NCBI RefSeq assembly: GCF_002897295.1
Contig: NZ_BEXF01000007.1
Location: forward strand, 236,298-300,297
Source: Brevibacillus reuszeri
GTDB lineage: Bacteria > Bacillota > Bacilli > Brevibacillales > Brevibacillaceae
DNA: 64,000 bases
Reading direction: 5' to 3'
Below are positions 8,657-17,431 of this stretch, piece by piece. A model generated the notes under the pieces. The model ran no database searches and was not told where the DNA came from. It was given only the letters and a program-made list of their open reading frames with translations. The position numbers were made by a program, and so were the translations under genes. Numbering within the stretch: position 1 is the first letter of the stretch; each line of letters opens with the position of its first letter.

Positions 8657-9922
8657 TTACTTGTTGTTTAACAGATCATAGAGTGTGAGTGCGACGATCT
8701 TCGTTGCTTTGACCAAATCGTCAATTTTCACATGCTCATCAGCACGGTGGCCGTTTGCTTCCAGCAAGGTGCGCGGTCCCGCTCCAAACATGACGGTCGG
8801 AATCCCGGCTTCTGCGAAAAGTCTGGCATCTGCATAGAGTGGCACACCGTGAACGGTAAGCTCTCCGTCCATGATTTCCTTCCAGTTTGCTCCGAGTGTT
8901 TGGATGAGTGCCGTATCCTCTGGAACAGGGCCAAAGCTTTTTGCCAAAAGGATACGCTCAACCGCCGCTTCGATGCCGATATATTCGCTTGCTGTTTGTT
9001 CTACCAGGCGGCGCAGCTCTGCTTCGACTTGCTCTCCATCTTCTTCCGGGATGAGTCTGCGGTCGATACGAATCGTGCATTCATCTGGCACAACGTTTGT
9101 ATTGATGCCACCCGAAATCAGACCGACAACCATATTTGGCGTGCCGATTCCTGGCACCTTGGAGGAGACTCCCCGCAAGGTTCTGCGATACTCGTACAAG
9201 GCAGCAAGTACGCCCGTCATCGCTTCGATGGCGTCATAGCCTGTCTCCGGCGCAGCTGCGTGTGCCGATTTCCCTTTGAGCTTAATCTCCAGATGGAGGC
9301 AGCCATTATGTGCATTGACAATCGAGTGTGTGAAGCCCGCTGCTATTGCCATGTCCGGTGCGATATGGCCTTTTTCCAGCAGCCACTTCGGCCCGATGAT
9401 GCCGCCTACCTCCTCGTCGAAGGTAAATGCGAGCGAAACTTTACCGGACAATTGTTCAGCCACCTGCCGAAGCGCCATCACCGCAAATGTATAGGTGGCA
9501 ATATCGGACTTGGATACCGCTGCTCCGCGACCATAAATTTTGCCGTCGACAATTTGCCCGCCATAAGGATCATACGTCCAGCCAAGCCCCGGAGCGACGA
9601 CATCCCCGTGTGAATTGAGGGCGATCGTAGGTCCTGCTCCATCTCCAAAGCTCGTAGTGGAGACAACATTGGCCACTCGTATCATGCCATTGGCTTTTAC
9701 GGCTTCCGGCTCTACTGGAAGCAGCGATACATCTTCAAAGCGGAAGTCTGAAAGACGTTTTTCGATGTGGGTCGCGATGTTGTAGCAGTCCCCTGGTGGA
9801 TTATCTGATGGAATCGCTACCAATTCCTGCAAAAAAGAAATCAGATGGTCTGTATGTGCTTCTATCCATTGAAGTACTTCCTGTTTCGATGAATTCAGCG
9901 TTCCTTGATTTGCAGTGCTCAT
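8657..9922 (-). CDS. M20 family deacylase, ArgE/DapE type
   Basis: The protein is 421 aa. The metal-binding core is seen as NSHGDVVAPG (first His/Asp), KIYGRGAAVSKSD, and FTFDEEVGG (catalytic Glu pair). The family removes acyl or succinyl groups from amino acids. The usual GRGAxDMKGG is altered to GRGAAVSKSD, so substrate contacts near the second metal may differ. It lies 40 bp downstream of the AllC-type gene and upstream of allantoinase. A role in ureidoglycolate or N-carbamoyl processing is possible but not shown by sequence. Confidence 0.85.
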   Translation of the reverse strand: MSTANQGTLNSSKQEVLQWIEAHTDHLISFLQELVAIPSDNPPGDCYNIATHIEKRLSDFRFEDVSLLPVEPEAVKANGMIRVANVVSTTSFGDGAGPTIALNSHGDVVAPGLGWTYDPYGGQIVDGKIYGRGAAVSKSDIATYTFAVMALRQVAEQLSGKVSLAFTFDEEVGGIIGPKWLLEKGHIAPDMAIAAGFTHSIVNAHNGCLHLEIKLKGKSAHAAAPETGYDAIEAMTGVLAALYEYRRTLRGVSSKVPGIGTPNMVVGLISGGINTNVVPDECTIRIDRRLIPEEDGEQVEAELRRLVEQTASEYIGIEAAVERILLAKSFGPVPEDTALIQTLGANWKEIMDGELTVHGVPLYADARLFAEAGIPTVMFGAGPRTLLEANGHRADEHVKIDDLVKATKIVALTLYDLLNNK

Positions 9923-9962
9923 GTACTGGCAACTCCTTTATCTTCATTTTTCAAGCCCTCAC

Positions 9963-11198
9963 CTACGTCAGCCTGAGTACCACGTTCAACAGGACCGAAG
10001 CCCCTGCTTGCATATCCGCTACCGTCACAAACTCATCTGGATGATGGCTTACCCCATCCCTGCATCTGACGAAAATCATTCCGATATCGGTGATCGAAGC
10101 AACTGCCATTGCGTCATGCCCTGCACCGCTCACGATCTGAATCGGTTTCATCCCGCTCTCTGCCAGAACAGTTTCAATCTCATTGATAAAACGCTGTGAG
10201 CAAGCTACAGCGGGAGAATCCATAATCTGCGAAAACTCCCCAACCAATCCGCGCCTCGCTAAAATGCGCCTGCATTCCTCCAAAATGTCCGCGAGAGCCA
10301 TCTTTTTGGTTTGATCTTCGATATGCCGTATGTCCAGCGTCCCCTCGACAACACCTGGAATGACATTGCTCGCTCCAGGAGCAACGGACAATTTGCCGAC
10401 CGTTACCACAAGATTCTGATATTTTTGCGCAGCCTTTTCCATCGCCAGGATCATTTCGCTCGTTCCTACCAGTGCGTCCTTGCGCATCGAGATCGGGACA
10501 GTCCCTGCATGACCCGCGTTTCCTTCTACACGAAAGTGATACCGTGCTGCTCCTGCGATCCCCGAGACAGCACCACAGGCTTGCATCTCCTGTTCCAGAA
10601 CCGGTCCCTGCTCGATATGCAGCTCGATATAGCCGAGGATCGTCTTCGGGTCACGTGCAGCCAAATGATAGCGGGACGGCTCCAGCCCCAGCTCTTGCAT
10701 GGCGGCAGCTACGGTAATCCCTTGTTCATCCTTTGCCTGTAAATCCTCCGCTCGCAAATCACCGGATAATGCCTTGCTACCCAGCAAAGTCGTATGAAAC
10801 CGGGTCCCTTCCTCGTCACAAAAGCCAATCACCTCGATAGGATGCCGCGGTCGATATTGGTGCTCGTGCAGCGTCTGGACGACCTCGATGCCTGAGAGGA
10901 CTCCGAGAATTCCGTCATACTTCCCAGCTTCGACGACCGAATCAAGATGGGAACCGATCAGCAGTGCAGGAGCATCGGGTTGTGTTCCTTCGTATCTGCC
11001 AATCAGATTGCCTAGTTCATCACGGCGAACTATCATTCCTGCCTCTCTCATCCATTGGCTGACGAGCTCGTTTGCCGTCTCGCTTTCTTTAGTAAACGAA
11101 AGTCGCGTTACGCCTCGTACAGTCGTACTGCATGCTGCCAATTCTTCAATACGCTGGGCGATTCTCTGTGCGCTCACGCTTTGCTGCATCACTTGCAT
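9963..11198 (-). CDS. allC: Allantoate amidohydrolase / N-carbamoyl amino acid hydrolase
   Basis: A 411-aa M20-type zinc hydrolase of the hydantoinase/carbamoylase branch. Metal-ligand regions are GSHLDSVVEAGKYDG (about 82-96), GFCDEEGTRF (about 125-134) and YIELHIEQGPVLE. Next to allantoinase, allantoate amidohydrolase is the most likely activity (allantoate to ureidoglycine, ammonia and CO2); beta-ureidopropionase-type activity is the alternative. The start is placed at 11198 because GGAGGAG sits just upstream; an in-frame start 15 codons earlier has no such site. FadR-type palindromes stand ahead of the gene. Confidence 0.87.
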   Translation of the reverse strand: MQVMQQSVSAQRIAQRIEELAACSTTVRGVTRLSFTKESETANELVSQWMREAGMIVRRDELGNLIGRYEGTQPDAPALLIGSHLDSVVEAGKYDGILGVLSGIEVVQTLHEHQYRPRHPIEVIGFCDEEGTRFHTTLLGSKALSGDLRAEDLQAKDEQGITVAAAMQELGLEPSRYHLAARDPKTILGYIELHIEQGPVLEQEMQACGAVSGIAGAARYHFRVEGNAGHAGTVPISMRKDALVGTSEMILAMEKAAQKYQNLVVTVGKLSVAPGASNVIPGVVEGTLDIRHIEDQTKKMALADILEECRRILARRGLVGEFSQIMDSPAVACSQRFINEIETVLAESGMKPIQIVSGAGHDAMAVASITDIGMIFVRCRDGVSHHPDEFVTVADMQAGASVLLNVVLRLT

Positions 11199-11261
11199 CT
11201 GCTCTCCTCCTTCCCTACCAATCAGAGAAAACAGCCCTTGCACAGCCTGATGAATCCCTCG

Positions 11262-11293
11262 TTGTATACAATACGATTTATGATTGTATACAC
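11262..11293 (-). promoter_or_regulatory. Tandem FadR/GntR-type operator sites
   Basis: TTGTATACAA (11262-11271) is a perfect palindrome, and TTGTATACAC (11284-11293) is a second copy with one mismatch, 22 bp centre to centre (about two helical turns). They fit the T-N-GT-N3-AC-N-A consensus of FCD-type GntR proteins. A separate 12-bp palindrome, AAACTATAGTTT, lies at 11310-11321. All are upstream of the AllC-type gene. Confidence 0.65.
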
Positions 11294-11370
11294 TGTTATA
11301 TCCATACCGAAACTATAGTTTGAATTTATACAATTTTCAATATTTTTATTTCTACTTCCAGATGCTTTTT

Positions 11371-12234
11371 TTACGCTTGTTGAGAGGAACCAAACTCGCG
11401 CATTTTTTGCTTTACGCTAGCCCTGACAGCGTCTACTGCCTGTCTTGCATACTTTTGCACCTCATAGGCATTCGCTGCTCCCACCAGTACGCGTCTAAGC
11501 GCTGCCGTGTACACTATCTGGTTTTCGGTATTGACGTTGATTTTCGTGATGCCAAGCCCAATTGCTTTTTGGATATCGCGGGTCGGGATACCTGTACCTC
11601 CATGGAGAGCACAAGGTGCCTGGGTCAAGCGTACGATATCTGCCAGAAGATCAAATTGGAGCCTGGGCTCACCCTTGTACAGCCCGTGTACAGACCCAAG
11701 TGCCGGTGCCAAGCAATCGATCTGCGTTTCGAGCATGAATCGCTCACAGTCTTTTGCAGCAGCAAATGTCCCCAGCGACTCATCAACAACGATTCCATCC
11801 TCTTCCCCTGTTATACGTCCGAGCTCTGCCTCAACGGATACGCCGAGCGAGCGGGCAACCGCGGCCACTTTTTGCGTCAGCTCGATATTCTTTTCCAGTG
11901 GCAAATGGGACCCATCAATCATGACAGAGGAAAATCCTGCCTGGATCGCTTTGACACATGCTTCAAAGGAAGAGCTATGATCCAGATGAAGTGCGACGGG
12001 AACCGTAACCTCGTACGCTTTGATCAGTTCCCGGACGATCGAGGCAACGAGTGCAAAGCCTCCCAAATGACGAACCGCTGCTTCCGTAATACCGAGGATG
12101 ACCGGCGAGCTCTCTTCCTTTGCCGCAAGCAAAAAGGCTTGTGCGAACTCCAAGCTGTTTACATTAAACTGACCGACTGCATATTGCCGCTCTTTTGCTG
12201 CATGCAGCATGTTTTTCATCGAAACGATTTGCAT
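11371..12234 (-). CDS. Class II (zinc) fructose-bisphosphate-aldolase-type aldolase
   Basis: The protein is 287 aa. Class II aldolase signatures are ALHLDHSSSFE (zinc ligand and catalytic Asp), DGSHLPLEKN, SVEAELGRITGEED (Glu ligand), LGSVHGLY and LHGGTGIP (zinc His), and INVNTENQ for phosphate binding. These enzymes cleave phosphorylated ketoses or keto acids to DHAP plus an aldehyde. It is the last gene of the six-gene operon starting at 18256, so the substrate is probably the product of the DUF1537 kinase or the isomerase rather than fructose 1,6-bisphosphate (inference). Confidence 0.9.
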   Translation of the reverse strand: MQIVSMKNMLHAAKERQYAVGQFNVNSLEFAQAFLLAAKEESSPVILGITEAAVRHLGGFALVASIVRELIKAYEVTVPVALHLDHSSSFEACVKAIQAGFSSVMIDGSHLPLEKNIELTQKVAAVARSLGVSVEAELGRITGEEDGIVVDESLGTFAAAKDCERFMLETQIDCLAPALGSVHGLYKGEPRLQFDLLADIVRLTQAPCALHGGTGIPTRDIQKAIGLGITKINVNTENQIVYTAALRRVLVGAANAYEVQKYARQAVDAVRASVKQKMREFGSSQQA

Positions 12235-12283
12235 ACATACCTATCTCCTCTTGCCCCATGCGCAAAAAGATGTTAAGAGACTG

Positions 12284-13195
12284 CTACAGCTTGCTCCACG
12301 CTTTTCGAAGCGTACGCTTGGACTGGGCAACAACGATATCAGACGATTCTATGCCAACTGGCTTCACTTCGAAAGCCACCACATTTTCCGAGCCTTCGCC
12401 GATGTAACCAATCTCCAGCAATATTTTCAAATATTCCACCAATTCATCCACGTCGTTTTCAGACCCTGGATAGCCAAATCGCGGATGTACATCGCCATAG
12501 GCAGGATCGGTTGGATTTTTAATATAGCAATTGCCAATATGGGCATGATTGATGTAATCGCGAGCTGTGTAAAGCGCATCCCGCGACGTTTCACGCTGCA
12601 TGGGCAAATGGCTCAGATCGAGCATCAAGCCAAAATTCGCATCTGTTTTGCGTACTTCCTTGGCTACTTCTACTGCCAAGCGATTTGGTCCGACCAAGCA
12701 TTTTTTATCAGTCGCATCGTCGAACGTTTCCAATGAGATGGACAGATTTCCTTTTGCTCTCGCATACTGGCAAATCTCTTTCAACGAATCAATCAAAAGT
12801 GCCACTGCCTTCTCTTCATTCTGGTCGGGCTTGGGACCGCTCAGCAAGCCGAGCTTCCCGGCATTCAGCTCATGCGCTTGATCGATCGCGCCTTTGATTA
12901 AATCGATTGCAAAGCGTCTTTTCTCTTCGTCAAACGAATTCAAGTCCGCTTTATTTCCGAGCAATATCGGTTGTGCACCGAAGCCTGTTGTGATTCTGCC
13001 CGATTCCAGCATCTGCGCGACTTGCTTTCGCTGCTCACTGTCGTTGATTCGCGTAATTTCAATCGCGGAAAAGAAATCATCCGTAATGATTTTGTTAACC
13101 GTCTCTACAATCGGTCCCTCTCCACCGATTGTTTGGGGATACGCCATGAAATGAACAATACCTACCTGCATGTAATGCTGGAGATCTGTTTTCAT
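12284..13195 (-). CDS. Sugar phosphate isomerase/epimerase, TIM-barrel (AP-endonuclease 2 fold)
   Basis: A 303-aa protein of the xylose-isomerase-like TIM-barrel fold. Strand ends carry likely metal ligands: SLETFDD (Glu), LMLDLSHLPM (Asp and His), HIGNCYIKNP (His) and VAFEVKP (Glu). Such proteins isomerise or epimerise keto sugars, hydroxypyruvate or inosose-type compounds. Being between a TPP enzyme and an aldolase, it could be a hydroxypyruvate-isomerase-like or sugar-acid epimerase; the sequence alone does not decide. GGAAGGATAG precedes the ATG. Confidence 0.82.
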   Translation of the reverse strand: MKTDLQHYMQVGIVHFMAYPQTIGGEGPIVETVNKIITDDFFSAIEITRINDSEQRKQVAQMLESGRITTGFGAQPILLGNKADLNSFDEEKRRFAIDLIKGAIDQAHELNAGKLGLLSGPKPDQNEEKAVALLIDSLKEICQYARAKGNLSISLETFDDATDKKCLVGPNRLAVEVAKEVRKTDANFGLMLDLSHLPMQRETSRDALYTARDYINHAHIGNCYIKNPTDPAYGDVHPRFGYPGSENDVDELVEYLKILLEIGYIGEGSENVVAFEVKPVGIESSDIVVAQSKRTLRKAWSKL

Positions 13196-13221
13196 CTATC
13201 CTTCCCTGCTCCTTTCTGGAT

Positions 13222-13254
13222 ATCTTTCTCCCCTCACGACGAGAGGAGAAAGAT
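13222..13254 (-). repeat. Intercistronic inverted repeat
   Basis: The 14-bp arms at 13222-13235 and 13241-13254, with one mismatch and a 5-nt loop (ACGAC), lie between the TPP-enzyme and isomerase genes. There is no U-tract, so it may be a processing or mRNA-stabilising hairpin rather than a terminator. Confidence 0.55.
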
Positions 13255-13280
13255 TCGTCTTTGCTCCCAAAAGCATCGAG

Positions 13281-15008
13281 TTAGTTGACGCTATAATCAA
13301 CGGTCGATAGTCTTCCATTTGGCGAGAAGCCGCATTCTGCTGCTGGGTCGACGATCACTTCGATGAGATAAGGCTTGCCGAGCTCTACTGCGCGTGCAAG
13401 AGCAGGCTTGATCTCTCTCCAATCCGTAACAAGCTCGCCACGAACGCCCATTCCTTCCGCTGTTTTGACGAAATCGATGCCACGGTCGCCATTTTCGCAA
13501 AGCTCATTCGTATAAATCAGGTCGGTAGAAATGCGGCGCTCGTCATACCACCAGTTTTGCTGCTGGCGAATCAGACCGAGCAAGGAGTTGTTCATGACGA
13601 ATACGATGATAGGGATATTGAACTTGGCGGCTGTAGCCAAATCCTGCAGGGACATCCCCAAACTGCCGTCACCTACAATGTTTACACTTTGACGCTTTGG
13701 AAAAGCTAGCTTTGCTGCCATCGCTGCTCCCAGCCCCCAGCCCATCGTACCTGCTCCTCCTGTGATGAGATAGGAGCGCGGGACATATGTTTCGAACAAT
13801 TGGCATGACCAGATTTGGCTGATCCCGCAGTCATGCGAAACAAAAGCGTCTCGGTCCAAAAATTCGCGAAGCTCACGCAAAGCACGCTGTGGCTTGATCA
13901 GATCGTTGTCAAAATCCGTCTTGCGCGCAAGGCGATTGCGCTCTTCGGTTAAATCGAGCTGCTTGATCTCCAACGCCGCAGCAGCTACATCCTTTGTCAA
14001 ATCCTTGATTGTAGCAGCGAGCTTCACCATGTACGATTTAACGTCAGCGATTACCGCTACCTCTGTCTCCAAATATTTGCCGATTTGCTTTTTATCGAGA
14101 TTGACGTGAACGATCTTCGTATTTTGCTTGAACTCTTCGAAGTTTCCAATGCTTCGATCTCCGAAACGTCCCCCCAGGTTGATCACGAGGTCAGCTTCCA
14201 AAATCGTTTTGTTTCCAAGCGGCGTGTTGAGCATCGTGCCCATCCGTCCTGCAAACAATGGATGATCGTTCGGGAAAGTATCGATCCCCATCACTGATGT
14301 AACGACCGGAATTTGCAAGGTTTCTGCCAGCTCTTTCAATTCAGCAGTCGCATTAGCCAGGTTTACACCGCCACCAGAGATCAGTACTGGCTTCTTGGCT
14401 TCTTTCAACAGCTCGATTGTTTTGGCAATATCTTCATCCGTCGCTTGTGGCAATTGTTCCTGTACGCTGACGAAAGCATCCAAGTCCACCTCTACCTCTG
14501 TCTTTTGTACATCTACACAAAGGTCGATCAATACGGGACCTTTTTTCCCGGTCGTTGCCGTCTCCCACGCTTCATGGAACCGTTGGACCGTTGTAGCCGC
14601 ATCGTTCATCAGATAAACTTCCTTGCAGACGGGCCGCGCGATTTCGGTAACTGGCACTTCCTGAAACGATTGTGTACCGATCAGATGAGTCGCCACTTGA
14701 CCTGTAAAGGCAATCATCGGTACCGAGTCCATGTAGGCTCCGTAAAGACCCGTGATAAAATTGGTTCCACCCGGCCCGGATGTGGCTGCACAAACGCCCA
14801 CCTTTCCAGTCGCTCGGGAGTATGAATCGGCCATGAAAGCAGCTGTTTGTTCATGTCGAACAACATACGATTGGATGTCCGTCAATTCGCGAATCGCATC
14901 ATATAATGGAAGAATCGCAACACCCGGAACACCGTATACGTGCTCGACTCCTTTTTTCTTTAAATAAAGCGCAATTGCTTCTGCTACCGTCATTTTTTGC
15001 AATGCCAT
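13281..15008 (-). CDS. Thiamine-diphosphate enzyme, acetolactate-synthase/glyoxylate-carboligase-like
   Basis: About 575 aa, with the three-domain TPP layout. The N-terminal Pyr domain carries VVRHEQTAAFMAD (catalytic Glu about 53) and TSGPGGTNFITG. A central domain follows, and the C-terminal PP domain carries IVGDGSLGMSLQD ending at MNN, the Mg/TPP motif. Enterobacterial glyoxylate carboligase is known for replacing the catalytic Glu with Val. Here the Glu is present, so the protein is not a canonical Gcl even though it sits beside allantoin genes. It could carboligate or cleave a keto acid in the operon's pathway. The start at 15008 was chosen from the GAGGGG site 7 nt upstream. Confidence 0.85.
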   Translation of the reverse strand: MALQKMTVAEAIALYLKKKGVEHVYGVPGVAILPLYDAIRELTDIQSYVVRHEQTAAFMADSYSRATGKVGVCAATSGPGGTNFITGLYGAYMDSVPMIAFTGQVATHLIGTQSFQEVPVTEIARPVCKEVYLMNDAATTVQRFHEAWETATTGKKGPVLIDLCVDVQKTEVEVDLDAFVSVQEQLPQATDEDIAKTIELLKEAKKPVLISGGGVNLANATAELKELAETLQIPVVTSVMGIDTFPNDHPLFAGRMGTMLNTPLGNKTILEADLVINLGGRFGDRSIGNFEEFKQNTKIVHVNLDKKQIGKYLETEVAVIADVKSYMVKLAATIKDLTKDVAAAALEIKQLDLTEERNRLARKTDFDNDLIKPQRALRELREFLDRDAFVSHDCGISQIWSCQLFETYVPRSYLITGGAGTMGWGLGAAMAAKLAFPKRQSVNIVGDGSLGMSLQDLATAAKFNIPIIVFVMNNSLLGLIRQQQNWWYDERRISTDLIYTNELCENGDRGIDFVKTAEGMGVRGELVTDWREIKPALARAVELGKPYLIEVIVDPAAECGFSPNGRLSTVDYSVN

Positions 15009-15036
15009 GATCATGCCCCTCTTTCTTCATTCGTTC

Positions 15037-16473
15037 CTAAATTTTGATCGTGCCGATGATCTCTGCCAAGGTGGATCGATTCCCTACGTTTCCTGGAAAA
15101 ACGATGTAGGGTGTATGGGGAAGATGTGCTTCTGACCCGGTTAGCCAGACAGGGATTCCAGGTGCAGCCTGACCGAGCACCTTTGCTTTTTTGATCGCCA
15201 AGCCTTTGGTTGCAATATCACTGGAGGTAATGCCTCCTTTGGCTACGATGAATTTTGGCGTCACACGCAGACTGCTGACTACCTCCGCCAGACTGTTCGA
15301 GATCGTTTGACTAATCGTCAAATTGTCCGATTTGTCCTTGGCCGTCACGACTTCTCTGCTTGTGTACATAACCGTGTCCTGCCCGCTTGCCATTGCTTCT
15401 TCTACCTGATCGCGCACCCGTGCCAATTCCCCTTTTCGCGAAGCTTCATCTAATAGTTCAGCTACACGTATCTCAATCGTTTGAATCTGGAACCGGGAGA
15501 TGAGCTCCTGGAGCTGCTCTGTCGTTTTTTTCGTGTGCGAACCGACGATGATCAGTCCGCCGTGATTTTGGCCAGTTGCCGACATCATTTCCCGGGCAGT
15601 CAGGAAAGGCCGGTCCTCGATTCCTGCAAACGATTTGACAAAGGAAGCTGCGGTGCGGAACAAAAACCTTTTGCCCATTTCCATTGCTCGAATCAGAGCG
15701 ACGGACAAAATATCGAGGTCCTCATACGAAGCTGCATTGACGATAATCGGTGCATTTCCATGTGTCGCAAGCAGCTTGGAATGTACCCGAACGACACCGC
15801 CCTCACGAATGTCCGCAAGCGAAATCGTCTGGATCGGATCGCTGGCATCAGCTCCGCCTTTTTCAATCACCCAGCTAGGGAGATGCGCATTGGAAAAGCC
15901 GAAGACCACGTCCCTAGCAAACTCCGTTTCATGTACGGGAACAAGCGTGTCGCCATCCAGCAGGTAGTGAGTATCATTAATCGTGTAGCGCCCGCCCTCC
16001 ATAAAGGCAGGTATGATCAGATGACCGTCAAACTCCCACCCGGCCTCTCGGGACAATTCGTTTTGCAGTACCTGAACCTCCAACGGATAATGCCCACGCA
16101 GCGTAGAATCCCCACGGCTAATCACAGAAAAATCGATAGCCATTTCCTGCGCAGCCTCCACCAGATTGTACATGATCTCGCGGTTGATCTCTGCCGCCTT
16201 CTCGGGCTGATAGCTTCTCGTATTCGTCAAAATGTAGAGGACATGACGATCATCCGCCAAGCCTTGGCGAATCCATTCCTTGCTCCAGTCTGTAATGACG
16301 TATACATCGTGTACGGTTTGAACTCCCGTAGGATCATCATCGAGAACAATCAATTTATGCCCGGTTTGCTTCCATCTGTCCTGGATTTGTTGACGCAGAC
16401 CATGCTCCTGTCTGACTGGCGGGAGGTCGCTGCGTATGGCTTCAAACGTTATGGGCGTGGATGGTGGATTCAT
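15037..16473 (-). CDS. Four-carbon acid sugar kinase (DUF1537 / OtnK-like)
   Basis: The protein is 478 aa. The N-terminal domain has LDDDPTG (about 45-50), LTNTRS and the strongly conserved SRGDSTLRGH. The C-terminal nucleotide-binding domain has GSHTKKT, AKGGITSSD and VFPGNVG. Known members phosphorylate threonate, erythronate, 2-oxotetronate or related branched C5 acids at the terminal hydroxyl. Lying between transketolase and TPP-enzyme genes, it supplies the phosphorylated acid on which the isomerase, aldolase or TPP enzyme could act. It starts 13 nt after the transketolase C gene, with GGGGGG 8 nt before the ATG. Confidence 0.88.
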   Translation of the reverse strand: MNPPSTPITFEAIRSDLPPVRQEHGLRQQIQDRWKQTGHKLIVLDDDPTGVQTVHDVYVITDWSKEWIRQGLADDRHVLYILTNTRSYQPEKAAEINREIMYNLVEAAQEMAIDFSVISRGDSTLRGHYPLEVQVLQNELSREAGWEFDGHLIIPAFMEGGRYTINDTHYLLDGDTLVPVHETEFARDVVFGFSNAHLPSWVIEKGGADASDPIQTISLADIREGGVVRVHSKLLATHGNAPIIVNAASYEDLDILSVALIRAMEMGKRFLFRTAASFVKSFAGIEDRPFLTAREMMSATGQNHGGLIIVGSHTKKTTEQLQELISRFQIQTIEIRVAELLDEASRKGELARVRDQVEEAMASGQDTVMYTSREVVTAKDKSDNLTISQTISNSLAEVVSSLRVTPKFIVAKGGITSSDIATKGLAIKKAKVLGQAAPGIPVWLTGSEAHLPHTPYIVFPGNVGNRSTLAEIIGTIKI

Positions 16474-16486
16474 AGAGACATCCCCC

Positions 16487-17431
16487 CTACAATTTGACTC
16501 TGTCTAAAAGCTCTTCGACCGTTTCCACAATGTTGGCCGCCCGCAATCCGAAGAAATCAAGCAGCTCATCCATTTTTCCAGAAACACCGAAGCGATCCTT
16601 GGTCCCGACACGCCGCAGTTGAGTCGGCTGATGCTCAGCGAGTACCTCCGCAACAGCGCTCCCCAGTCCGCCTACAATCGAATGCTCCTCGACAGTGACA
16701 ACCTTGCTCGTTTTGGCCGCGGACTGTACGATCGCCTCTACATCGATCGGCTTGATTGTATGAACGTGGATTACCTCGGTACTGACGCCCCGATCTCGCA
16801 GCTGCTCTGCCGCTTTTAACACTTCACTCAACATCATGCCCGTACTAATGAGAGACACATCCGAGCCCTCAAGATAGCGTTTCGCCTTTCCAATTTGGAA
16901 CGGCTCCTCGGACTTTGTGACAATCGGCACGGGCAGCTTGCCTACGCGCAAATAGACTGGACCCTCAAAATGAAAGGCAGCTTCGACTGCCTTTTCCATT
17001 TCGACCGAGTCGGCTGGGACCAGTACGGTCATCCGCGGCAATGAGCGCATCAGCGATATGTCCTCCAACGGAAGATGGGTGGCCCCCTCCTGTGCAGCAG
17101 AGGTTCCCGCATTATGTCCGACGATTTTGGCATTATTGTTGGCGTAGCAGACGGAAATCCTCATTTGATCGTAAGCGCGGCCCGTTAAAAAGTTGGCATA
17201 GGCATTCGCAAAAGGAATTTTTCCAGCAATCGCAAACCCTGCTGCTGTCCCTACCAAATCGCATTCCGAAATACCAATATTGAAAAAACGTTCTGGAAAT
17301 TTATCTTTAAACAAATTGGTCATATTCGATTTCGCACAATCGGCGTCTAGAACGACCAGCTCTTTGTGCCTTTCGCCTAAACGAATCAGAGCGGCACTAT
17401 ATCCTTCACGAGGTGCTTTTAGCAGCGTCAT
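16487..17431 (-). CDS. Transketolase, C-terminal subunit
   Basis: A 314-aa protein corresponding to the Pyr and C-terminal domains of transketolase. GISECDLVGTAAGFA carries the catalytic Glu that activates TPP, and VYLRVGKLPVP and VEEHSIVGGLG follow. Split transketolases in Firmicutes work as an N/C heterotetramer and usually serve special sugar pathways rather than the main pentose phosphate route. The ATG at 17431 directly abuts the stop codon of the N-terminal subunit gene. Confidence 0.92.
   Translation of the reverse strand: MTLLKAPREGYSAALIRLGERHKELVVLDADCAKSNMTNLFKDKFPERFFNIGISECDLVGTAAGFAIAGKIPFANAYANFLTGRAYDQMRISVCYANNNAKIVGHNAGTSAAQEGATHLPLEDISLMRSLPRMTVLVPADSVEMEKAVEAAFHFEGPVYLRVGKLPVPIVTKSEEPFQIGKAKRYLEGSDVSLISTGMMLSEVLKAAEQLRDRGVSTEVIHVHTIKPIDVEAIVQSAAKTSKVVTVEEHSIVGGLGSAVAEVLAEHQPTQLRRVGTKDRFGVSGKMDELLDFFGLRAANIVETVEELLDRVKL

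Noticed and set aside
8732..9613. A long plus-strand open frame (293 codons) opposite the ArgE/DapE-type gene.
   Set aside because: It is antisense to a clear M20 gene, Cys/Arg/His-rich and without a recognisable domain: a typical shadow frame.
11284..12276. A 330-codon plus-strand open frame opposite the class II aldolase gene.
   Set aside because: It is antisense to a well-supported aldolase and unusually rich in Cys and Arg; no ribosome site.
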